Made by a program: the position numbers and the translations under genes. The notes under the pieces are model-generated. The model saw only the letters and a program-made list of their open reading frames with translations, ran no database searches and had not been told where the DNA came from. This document shows, in pieces, positions 1 through 7,123 of a stretch of DNA of 64,000 nt (its first letter is position 1; every line of letters starts with the position of its first letter). This DNA is from Lachnospiraceae bacterium (GTDB lineage: Bacteria > Bacillota > Clostridia > Lachnospirales > Lachnospiraceae). The stretch is from contig JAGCUO010000201.1 of NCBI GenBank assembly GCA_017962825.1, forward strand, positions 1-64,000, written 5' to 3'.

Positions 1-1
1 A

Positions 2-1411
2 TATATGGACTCTGTTCCTCTTGTTGCCATTACCGCAAATGTTAATCTTCCCGCTCTCGGAAAAGATTCATTCCAGGAGATCGATATTGTCGGTGTTACC
101 ATGCCTATTACAAAACATGGTTTCATAGTCAAGAATATCAACGATCTGGCACCTACCATCCGTAAAGCATTTAAGATAGCAAAAACAGGACGTCCCGGTC
201 CTGTTCTCGTAGACATTACCAAGGATGTGACCGCTGCGGTATGTGATTACGAACCCGTTAATCCCGCAGAGCCCGATAAGATCATTAAGTTTGATGACAA
301 GGACCTTACCGCTGTTGCGGAGATGCTCTGTAAAGCCAAGAAGCCTTTCATCTATGTGGGCGGCGGTGCCATCATCTCTGATGCGTCGGCAGAAGTTGCA
401 GAGCTTGCGGAACTTCTTGATGCGCCTGTATGTGATACCCTTATGGGTAAAGGCGCGTTTGACGGTCATTCAAAGCGTTATACCGGAATGATCGGTATGC
501 ACGGAACAAAGGCATCCAATCTCGGAGTTACCGAATGTGATCTTCTTGTTGCACTCGGTGCAAGATTCTCCGACAGAGTTATCGGTAATCCCAAGAAGTT
601 TGCAGAGGGTGCCAAGATAGTTCATATTGATGTCGATGCCGCAGAGATCAGTAAGAATATCTGTGTTGATGCATCTCTTGTAGGTGATCTTAAGACCACA
701 CTTCAGAAACTCAATCCTCTTATCACCAAGCAGAATCATGATGAGTGGATGAAGCATATAGAAGAACTTAAGGCTAAGTATCCTCTCGGATATGATGACA
801 GCAAGCTTACCTGTCCTTATATCATTTCCGAGATCGACCGTATCACTGAAGGTAAGGCTGTTATTACAACTGACGTTGGCCAGCATCAGATGTGGGCCGC
901 TCAGCATTATCTTTACTCCAAGCCCAGAACCTTCCTTTCATCCGGCGGACTCGGAACAATGGGATACGGACTCGGTGCCTGCATAGGTGCACAGGTAGGT
1001 CGTCCCGATGATATCTGTATCAACATCGCAGGTGACGGATGTTTCAGAATGAATATGAACGAACTTGCCACCGCATCCAGATATAATCTTCCCATCATTC
1101 AGGTTGTCATCAACAACCATGTTCTCGGAATGGTACGTCAGTGGCAGACTCTTTTCTACGGAAAGAGATATTCCCAGACCGTTCTCAATGATGCGGTTGA
1201 TTTCTGCAAGGTAGCGGAAGGTCTCGGATGTAAAGCGATTAAGATCACTAAGAAAGAAGAAGTCGAGCCTGCGCTTAAAGAAGCTATCGATGCAAAGTGC
1301 CCCGTTCTTCTCGAGTGCATCATTGAAGAAGACGATAAGGTATTCCCCATGGTTCCTGCAGGAAAGCCTTTAAGCGAAGTATTTGACGAAAAGGATATGA
1401 AAGAAGATTGA
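2..1411 (+). CDS. ilvB: Acetolactate synthase large subunit, 5' end missing
   Basis: This is a ThDP-dependent acetolactate synthase (acetohydroxyacid synthase) catalytic subunit, the first common step of valine, leucine and isoleucine synthesis. The reading frame is open to the window edge, so the start and the N-terminal ThDP-binding region with the catalytic Glu lie upstream; the first visible Met is internal. About 468 residues remain of a family length of about 550-600. Visible features are the central domain (CDTLMGKGAFD, GMHGTKASN, ARFSDRV) and the C-terminal pyrophosphate-binding domain with TTDVGQHQMWAAQ, SSGGLGTMGYGLGA and IAGDGCFRMNMNEL, then NNHVLGMVRQWQ. The gene overlaps or abuts the following L,D-transpeptidase gene at TTGATTATG. 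Confidence 0.96.
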   Translation, partial: YMDSVPLVAITANVNLPALGKDSFQEIDIVGVTMPITKHGFIVKNINDLAPTIRKAFKIAKTGRPGPVLVDITKDVTAAVCDYEPVNPAEPDKIIKFDDKDLTAVAEMLCKAKKPFIYVGGGAIISDASAEVAELAELLDAPVCDTLMGKGAFDGHSKRYTGMIGMHGTKASNLGVTECDLLVALGARFSDRVIGNPKKFAEGAKIVHIDVDAAEISKNICVDASLVGDLKTTLQKLNPLITKQNHDEWMKHIEELKAKYPLGYDDSKLTCPYIISEIDRITEGKAVITTDVGQHQMWAAQHYLYSKPRTFLSSGGLGTMGYGLGACIGAQVGRPDDICINIAGDGCFRMNMNELATASRYNLPIIQVVINNHVLGMVRQWQTLFYGKRYSQTVLNDAVDFCKVAEGLGCKAIKITKKEEVEPALKEAIDAKCPVLLECIIEEDDKVFPMVPAGKPLSEVFDEKDMKED

Positions 1412-1413
1412 TT

Positions 1414-2856
1414 ATGTCCTCCGTTAGAGAAAAGCTTTCAAAGCATAAAAAGAAAGTAGTATGCATAGGCTCAATTGCCGCGATACTTCTTGTCATATAT
1501 TTCGGAACTGCTTTATATTTCAGAAACAGATTCCTTCCCAACACGTGGATAGGGGATGTTTACTGTACCGGCAGAAGTATGCAGGCTGTTGCCCATGATC
1601 TCAAAGAAAAAATAGTAATACCCGATATCAGGATAAGCTGGTCCGATGAAGGATATGAGGATTCATTCATTAAGCCGGATGATATTTCCTACAGCTATAA
1701 CCTGACATCATCCGTTATGAAAGCGGTTGAGTCCCAGAATATCTTTTCCTGGCCCTCATGTCTTTTTACAAGGCAGACTCTTCAGCTTGAACCTGTAATA
1801 GATTTTAATTCCGATCTTTTGAGAAGCAGATTTTCGCAGCTTGAAAGAGTAAGAGCCGAAGTGGCTCAGGTTCCCGAAGCAGAAATCCGTTTTGATAACG
1901 AAACCGGATACTTTTTATACGACAATCATGCGGGAAGGCTTGATATAGATAAAGCTCTTCAGGCACTTTCCGATGAGCTCTTAAGCGGTAAACTTTCACT
2001 TACCCTTGATGAGACATATTATTACGACGCTCCCTATACGGCTGAAGAGAATGCAAATCTTGGTGAATGGGATAAGCTTTCATCTTTCCTGAATACCGAT
2101 CTGGTATATGATATGGGTGCTGAGAAGATCGCATTTGATTCTTCTGTCATGAGTTTTCTGATCGAAGCTGAAAGAAATCATGATCCCGTTAAGGATGAGG
2201 AAGGATCGTACATCATTGATGATGAAGCTGTAAGCGAGTGGATCGATGATCTCTGCGAGGCATATAACACCTACGGTCTGGACAGGGAGTTTCTCTCATC
2301 CACCGGCAAAACGGTTATCATCCCGGCAACCTACAGCAATTACGGTACGGAACTTAATCATGATGCCGAACTCAGGTTTTTGAATAATTATCTTCATTCG
2401 GAAGAGCCCTGGGATGGAGTTTCGGATGAACATATTCCCTCATATAAAGTGGAAGCTACAGTGAGGGGACTGAATGATATAGGAGATACTTTTATCGAAG
2501 TGGATCTTTTCGATCAGTACCTGTATTATTACAAAAACGGTGAGCTTATACTGGAGACGGATATCGTATCCGGTGACATTCCAAAAGGATGGACAACTCC
2601 AAGAGGTGTGTTCTACATAAACGGAAAATACACCGATCAGTATCTCTACGGTAAAGATTATATTGATTTCGTTTCTTACTGGATGCCTTATTTCAGAGGT
2701 TACGGACTTCATGATTCTGACTGGAGAGATGAGTGGGGCGGAGATATTTATACATATGACGGTTCCCACGGATGTATAAATATGGATAAAGAATCCGCGC
2801 GTACCATTTTTGAAAACATAGAAATAGGCACACCGGTAGTGGTTTACGATTATTGA
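1414..2856 (+). CDS. L,D-transpeptidase (YkuD/ErfK family), membrane anchored
   Basis: This is a peptidoglycan cross-linking enzyme that forms 3-3 type bridges, or attaches proteins, outside the membrane. A basic N-terminus (KLSKHKKK) is followed by one membrane segment at about residues 15-37, then a long extracellular region resembling the PG_binding_4 domain. The C-terminal YkuD domain occupies about residues 350-480. The catalytic signature is present near the end: GLHDSDW, then SHGCINM with the nucleophilic Cys about 27 residues from the C-terminus. A TTG two codons upstream (1408) overlaps the ilvB stop, but ATG at 1414 is the simpler start. It is followed by the hairpin-rich serC leader, so it probably ends the ilvB transcript. 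Confidence 0.92.
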   Translation: MSSVREKLSKHKKKVVCIGSIAAILLVIYFGTALYFRNRFLPNTWIGDVYCTGRSMQAVAHDLKEKIVIPDIRISWSDEGYEDSFIKPDDISYSYNLTSSVMKAVESQNIFSWPSCLFTRQTLQLEPVIDFNSDLLRSRFSQLERVRAEVAQVPEAEIRFDNETGYFLYDNHAGRLDIDKALQALSDELLSGKLSLTLDETYYYDAPYTAEENANLGEWDKLSSFLNTDLVYDMGAEKIAFDSSVMSFLIEAERNHDPVKDEEGSYIIDDEAVSEWIDDLCEAYNTYGLDREFLSSTGKTVIIPATYSNYGTELNHDAELRFLNNYLHSEEPWDGVSDEHIPSYKVEATVRGLNDIGDTFIEVDLFDQYLYYYKNGELILETDIVSGDIPKGWTTPRGVFYINGKYTDQYLYGKDYIDFVSYWMPYFRGYGLHDSDWRDEWGGDIYTYDGSHGCINMDKESARTIFENIEIGTPVVVYDY

Positions 2857-2857
2857 G

Positions 2858-2886
2858 TTGACTATTGGAGCCTAAAAGTTTATCTT
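2858..2886 (+). promoter_or_regulatory. Candidate sigma-A promoter for serC-serA
   Basis: TTGACT (2858-2863) and TATCTT (2881-2886) are separated by 17 bp. It sits just after the L,D-transpeptidase stop and about 230 bp before serC, so the transcript would begin with the hairpin-rich leader. The -10 matches only 4 of 6 consensus bases. Confidence 0.4.
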
Positions 2887-2921
2887 ATTAAAGATTCGTA
2901 TATTTATTCATTAGAAGCTGG

Positions 2922-3107
2922 GTGCCCGCTTCGCCGGCACTTACATAAATTAACGCCGCTGTCGCGGCAAATTTAAGGAGGTTGGGCGAAAGCTTCGCTT
3001 TCGCTAACATAAATTAATGGCGCTTCGCGCCCAATTAAGGAGGTTGGGCGAAAGCTTCGCTTTCGCTAACATAAATTAACGCCGCTGACGCGGCAAATTT
3101 AAGGAGG
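2922..3107 (+). repeat. Tandem hairpin array with three ribosome-binding-site copies in the serC leader
   Basis: Six short stem-loops lie in a row: 2922-2940, 2955-2968 (GCCGC/GCGGC), 2986-3004 (GCGAAAG/CTTTCGC), 3019-3031 (GGCGC/GCGCC), 3048-3066 (identical to 2986-3004) and 3081-3094 (GCCGC/GCGGC). A 43-bp segment at 2975-3017 is repeated exactly at 3037-3079, and 2943-2981 recurs at 3069-3107 with one change. Each unit carries AAGGAGG (2975-2981, 3037-3043, 3101-3107) after an AT-rich linker; only the last is placed to serve serC. It looks like duplication of a hairpin-plus-ribosome-site module in the leader RNA. Function is unknown. Confidence 0.85.
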
Positions 3108-3114
3108 AATACAA

Positions 3115-4197
3115 ATGTCCAGAGTTTACAATTTTTCGGCAGGACCTGCTGTTTTGCCCGAAGAAGTACTGAAGGAAGCTGCAGAGGAGATGCTTGATTA
3201 TAAGGGATCAGGTCAGTCTGTAATGGAGATGAGCCACAGATCCAAGGTGTATGACACCATTATCAAGGAAGCTGAAGCCGATCTTCGCGAACTCATGAAT
3301 ATTCCCGATAACTATAAGGTGCTGTTCCTTCAGGGCGGTGCTTCACAGTTCTTCGCAGAAGTTCCCATGAACATGATGAAGAATAAGAAGGCCGGATATA
3401 TCATCACCGGACAGTGGGCTAAGAAAGCTTTCCAGGAAGCTAAGATCTATGGTGAGGCAGTTGAGCTTGCATCATCCGCTGACAAGACCTTCAGCTATAT
3501 TCCCGATTGCTCCGATCTTCCCATCACCGATGATATGGACTATGTCTACATCTGTGAGAACAATACCATTTACGGAACCAAGTATAAGACCCTTCCCAAC
3601 ACCAAGGGCAAGATCCTTGTTTCCGACGTATCCTCCTGTTTCCTTTCAGAGCCTGTTGATGTTACCAAGTATGGCGTAATCTACGGCGGCGTTCAGAAGA
3701 ATGTCGGACCTGCAGGCTGCGTTATCGCTATCATCAGAGAAGATCTCATCACCGATGAGTGCCTTCCCGGAACTCCCACCATGCTTAAGTGGAAGACTCA
3801 GGCAGACAATGATTCTCTTTACAATACTCCTCCCTGCTACACCATCTATATCTGTGGCAAGGTATTCAAGTGGCTTAAGAAAATGGGCGGACTTGAGGAG
3901 ATGAAGAAGAGAAACGAAGAGAAGGCTAAGATCCTTTACGATTTCCTTGATTCTTCAAAGCTTTTCAAGGGAACCGTCGTAAAAGAAGACAGATCTCTCA
4001 TGAACGTTCCTTTCGTAACCGGTAACGAAGAGCTTGATGCTAAGTTCGTCAAAGAAGCTACCGAAGCAGGATTCGTAAACCTCAAGGGTCACAGAACCGT
4101 TGGCGGTATGAGAGCATCCATCTACAATGCAATGCCTAAGGAAGGCGTTGAGAAGCTTGTTGAGTTCATGAAGAAGTTCGAGGCTGAGAACGCATAA
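3115..4197 (+). CDS. serC: Phosphoserine aminotransferase
   Basis: This PLP-dependent class V aminotransferase converts 3-phosphohydroxypyruvate and glutamate to phosphoserine and 2-oxoglutarate (serine biosynthesis, cytosolic). Its 360 residues match the family length. It starts with the typical YNFSAGPAVLP, has the substrate-binding FLQGGASQFF at about 72-80, and the PLP lysine is K195 in YGGVQKNVGPAG. HRTVGGMRASIYNAMP near the C-terminus is the conserved phosphate/carboxylate-binding segment. A perfect AAGGAGG at 3101-3107 lies 7 bases before the ATG. serA follows 26 bp downstream. Confidence 0.97.
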   Translation: MSRVYNFSAGPAVLPEEVLKEAAEEMLDYKGSGQSVMEMSHRSKVYDTIIKEAEADLRELMNIPDNYKVLFLQGGASQFFAEVPMNMMKNKKAGYIITGQWAKKAFQEAKIYGEAVELASSADKTFSYIPDCSDLPITDDMDYVYICENNTIYGTKYKTLPNTKGKILVSDVSSCFLSEPVDVTKYGVIYGGVQKNVGPAGCVIAIIREDLITDECLPGTPTMLKWKTQADNDSLYNTPPCYTIYICGKVFKWLKKMGGLEEMKKRNEEKAKILYDFLDSSKLFKGTVVKEDRSLMNVPFVTGNEELDAKFVKEATEAGFVNLKGHRTVGGMRASIYNAMPKEGVEKLVEFMKKFEAENA

Positions 4198-4223
4198 TTT
4201 GCCTCTTTGAAAGGAGTTTCCAG

Positions 4224-5390
4224 ATGTTTAAGATCAATTGCCTTAATCCTATTTCTCAGGTTGGCCTTGCAGATCTTACCGGTGATTTTCAGATAACCGA
4301 TAAGACCGAAGAGGCAGAAGGTATCCTTGTAAGAAGCGCTGCAATGCATGATATGGATCTTCCCGATTCACTTCTTGCCGTTGCCAGAGCAGGAGCCGGT
4401 GTAAATAATATCCCTCTTGATAAGTGCGCTGAGAAAGGTATCGTAGTATTCAATACTCCCGGTGCTAACGCAAACGGTGTTAAGGAGCTTGTTATCGCAG
4501 GTATGCTCCTTGCCGCAAGAGACATTGTAGGCGGTATTCAGTGGTGCAAAGATAATGCATCAGATTCAGACATTGCCAAGACCGCAGAGAAGCAGAAGAA
4601 GTATTTTGCCGGAACCGAGATCGCTGGCAAGAAGCTTGGTGTCATCGGACTCGGTGCCATCGGTGTTAAGGTTGCTAACGCAGCTCAGAATCTCGGCATG
4701 CAGGTATACGGATACGATCCTTACCTCTCTGTAAATGCAGCCTGGAATCTTTCCAGAAGCGTTATCCATGTAGAGAAGGTAGAAGAGATCTACAAGGAGT
4801 GTGATTATATCACCATTCATGTTCCTCTTCTCGATTCCACCAAGGGAACCATTAATCGTGAAGCCATCTCTATGATGAAGGACGGCGTTGTCGTCATTAA
4901 CTATGCAAGAGATCTTCTTGTTTCCGAGACCGATATGCTTGAGGCTCTCAAGAACGGTAAGGTAGCAAGATATGTAACCGATTTCCCTAACTCAACCACA
5001 GCAGGACAGCCCGGCGTTATCCTTACTCCCCATCTCGGAGCAAGTACCGAAGAGTCTGAGGATAACTGTGCTAAGATGGCAGTTGCCGAGATCATGGATT
5101 ATCTCAATAACGGAAACATCAAGAATTCTGTTAATTATCCCGCTCTTGATATGGGTATCTGTGATAAGAAGGGAAGAGTTGAAGTATTCCACAAGAATCA
5201 GGCTAACATGATCACTCAGTTCACAGCAGTTATCGGTGCCGAGAAGATCAACATCTCCGATATGATGAACAAGTCTAAAGGAGATTATGCCGTAACCATG
5301 CTTGATCTTGATGATGTTCCCACTCCTCACCTCGTTGAGAAGCTTTCTGCTGCAGAAGGTGTTCTCCGTGTAAGAGTAGTAAAGGGATGA
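4224..5390 (+). CDS. serA: D-3-phosphoglycerate dehydrogenase
   Basis: NAD-dependent oxidation of 3-phosphoglycerate to 3-phosphohydroxypyruvate is the entry step to serine and supplies the SerC substrate. Visible features are the N-terminal half of the substrate domain (AGAGVNNIPLD), the Rossmann motif GLGAIG (near residue 137), an active-site Arg in NYARDLLV, and TPHLGASTEESE with the catalytic His. The last 75 residues or so form an ACT domain, the usual site of serine feedback. At 388 residues it is the short ACT-type form. It shares the leader and promoter of serC and ends at a strong terminator. Confidence 0.96.
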   Translation: MFKINCLNPISQVGLADLTGDFQITDKTEEAEGILVRSAAMHDMDLPDSLLAVARAGAGVNNIPLDKCAEKGIVVFNTPGANANGVKELVIAGMLLAARDIVGGIQWCKDNASDSDIAKTAEKQKKYFAGTEIAGKKLGVIGLGAIGVKVANAAQNLGMQVYGYDPYLSVNAAWNLSRSVIHVEKVEEIYKECDYITIHVPLLDSTKGTINREAISMMKDGVVVINYARDLLVSETDMLEALKNGKVARYVTDFPNSTTAGQPGVILTPHLGASTEESEDNCAKMAVAEIMDYLNNGNIKNSVNYPALDMGICDKKGRVEVFHKNQANMITQFTAVIGAEKINISDMMNKSKGDYAVTMLDLDDVPTPHLVEKLSAAEGVLRVRVVKG

Positions 5391-5401
5391 TGAAGTAATT
5401 T

Positions 5402-5437
5402 AAAACGGGTGCACATGATGTGCACCCGTTTTTTTAT
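5402..5437 (+). terminator. Intrinsic terminator after serA (probably bidirectional)
   Basis: A 14-bp perfect stem (5402-5415 with 5419-5432) around a TGA loop is followed by a T run. The A-tract on the left arm allows it to act also for the convergent 87-aa gene, which ends at 5447. Confidence 0.93.
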
Positions 5438-5446
5438 ATGTTTTCG

Positions 5447-5710
5447 TTATTTCTTGTCACCGTCTTCGATATCTTTGAGAGAATCCTGGAGTTTCTTTTC
5501 CATCTCTGTAGCGGCCTCGCTGGCAAGATCCATATACTCTATGAATATATCGCTGAGAGATTTATCCTGTTCTTCACCGATCTGTTTCATGATCGGAGTA
5601 AGCTTCTCGAGCTGATATGAAATCGGTGTGTGCTGGGGATCAATGTCGGGCATTACCTCTTCCGCATAATCATTGATCCTTTTTAACATTGCTCTTTGAT
5701 CCTGTGTCAT
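5447..5710 (-). CDS. Small acidic helical protein of unknown function
   Basis: It encodes 87 residues, starting MTQDQRAMLKRINDYAEEV. The protein is rich in Glu, Asp and Lys and predicted mostly helical, with no Cys, no signal peptide and no membrane segment. I chose the ATG at 5710 because a good ribosome site (AGAGGG in the minus-strand RNA) precedes it and an extended -10 promoter lies further upstream; the reading frame stays open beyond this but only as the antisense of DUF1015. It is convergent with serA. I do not recognise the family. Confidence 0.75.
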   Translation of the reverse strand: MTQDQRAMLKRINDYAEEVMPDIDPQHTPISYQLEKLTPIMKQIGEEQDKSLSDIFIEYMDLASEAATEMEKKLQDSLKDIEDGDKK

Positions 5711-5753
5711 GACAACCCTCTTTATCTTATAAAATGCGCTTTTTTGTAAATGC

Positions 5754-5782
5754 ATTATAGCATGTAGTAACTTGTTTGTATA
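5754..5782 (-). promoter_or_regulatory. Candidate extended -10 promoter for the 87-aa gene
   Basis: On the minus strand TATACA (5782-5777) and TATAAT (5759-5754) are 17 bp apart, with TG one base before the -10 (TGCTATAAT). On the plus strand the same spacer region carries TATAAT at 5787-5792, a possible -10 for the DUF1015 gene but without a convincing -35. The two transcription units therefore diverge from about 5711-5857. Confidence 0.5.
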
Positions 5783-5857
5783 ACCGTATAATGCTAAAAT
5801 AATTAATGTTTTTAACACAATTCTATTATAACGATTTCTATAAACGGAGACTTTAAA

Positions 5858-7099
5858 ATGGCTGACGTAAGACCTTTTAACGCATACAGACCCAGGAAAG
5901 GTATGGAGTCTGTAATCGCGGCACTTCCCTATGACGTATATAACAGAGCTGAAAGCGTAGAAGTTGTCAAAAACAATCCTGAAAGCTTTCTTGCCATAGA
6001 CAGAGCAGAGACACAGTTCTCTGATGATGTTGATACATATGATCCCAAAGTATATGACAAAGCCAGGGATATGATCCGTGAGAGGATCGAGGACGGACGT
6101 TTTGTGCAGGATGAGGGTGAACCCGGATATTATCTTTACGAGCTTACCATGGACGGAAGAGTTCAGAACGGTATTGTAGCCTGTGCTTCCATCGATGATT
6201 ACATGAACGGAGTCATCAAGAAGCATGAAAATACCCGTGCCGACAAAGAGGTGGACCGTATCAACCATGTTGATAAGACAGGCTTCCAGACAGGTCCTAT
6301 TTTCCTGGCATACAGACATAATGATGTTCTTGCTTCCGTTATCGAAGCTGTTAAAAAGGGAGAAGCAGATTGTGACTTTACATCCGATGACGGAATCAGA
6401 CACAGAGTCTTTTCCATCAAGGATGCGGATAAAGTAAAAACAATACGTGATGAATTTGCCGGAACGGATGCTCTCTATATTGCCGACGGACATCACAGAT
6501 GTGCATCGGCTGTTAAGGTCGGATTAAAGAGAAGAGAAGAAAATCCCGGATATACCGGTGATGAGGAGTTTAACTATTTCCTCAGTGTTATTTTCCCCGG
6601 AGATGAACTTAAGATCCTTGATTACAACAGGGTAGTAAAGGATCTTAACGGTCTTTCCGAAGTTCAGTTCTTCAACGAAGTCATCGATAGATTTGAAGTA
6701 TGTGATGCCAAGAAGCTTTATTCTCCCGAGGATAAAGGACTTTTCGGTATGTATATCAGCGGAAAGTGGTACAAATTACGTGCCCACCATGATATAAAAT
6801 CCGACGATCCCGTAAAAGGACTGGATGTATCCGTTCTTCAGGATGGTCTTCTCGGACCTGTTCTCGGAATAGGTGATCCCAGAACCGATAAGAGGATTGA
6901 TTTTGTAGGAGGTATCAGAGGACTGGGTGAGCTTGAAAGAAGATGTAAGGAAGATATGGAAGTTGCATTTTCCATGTTCCCCACTTCCATAGATGAGCTC
7001 TTTAAAGTGGCTGACGAAGGACTTCTCATGCCTCCCAAGTCCACATGGTTTGAGCCTAAGCTCCGCAGCGGTTTATTCTTACATAAGATCGATCAATAA
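5858..7099 (+). CDS. DUF1015 family protein
   Basis: This 413-residue cytosolic protein belongs to the DUF1015 (COG4198) family. The family hallmark is visible in the middle: YIADGHHRCASAVKVG near residue 207-222. Other conserved stretches are RPFNAYRPRKG at the N-terminus, AALPYDVYNRAE, and FLAYRHND. No biochemical role is established to my knowledge. In several Clostridia the family sits next to serA/serC, as here, which suggests a link to serine or phosphoserine metabolism; this is inference. It is 24 bp upstream of the GlgB-like gene. Confidence 0.9.
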   Translation: MADVRPFNAYRPRKGMESVIAALPYDVYNRAESVEVVKNNPESFLAIDRAETQFSDDVDTYDPKVYDKARDMIRERIEDGRFVQDEGEPGYYLYELTMDGRVQNGIVACASIDDYMNGVIKKHENTRADKEVDRINHVDKTGFQTGPIFLAYRHNDVLASVIEAVKKGEADCDFTSDDGIRHRVFSIKDADKVKTIRDEFAGTDALYIADGHHRCASAVKVGLKRREENPGYTGDEEFNYFLSVIFPGDELKILDYNRVVKDLNGLSEVQFFNEVIDRFEVCDAKKLYSPEDKGLFGMYISGKWYKLRAHHDIKSDDPVKGLDVSVLQDGLLGPVLGIGDPRTDKRIDFVGGIRGLGELERRCKEDMEVAFSMFPTSIDELFKVADEGLLMPPKSTWFEPKLRSGLFLHKIDQ

Positions 7100-7123
7100 A
7101 ATATATAAACAGGGGTTGATAAT

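Noticed and set aside
2922..3107. Possible CRISPR array from the regularly repeated hairpins
   Set aside because: The spacing is about 62-64 bp, but there are no unique spacers, the linkers are themselves repeated, and no cas genes are present.
5447..6496. 349-aa reading frame on the minus strand
   Set aside because: Only the last 87 codons have a ribosome site and promoter; the remainder is antisense of the DUF1015 gene.
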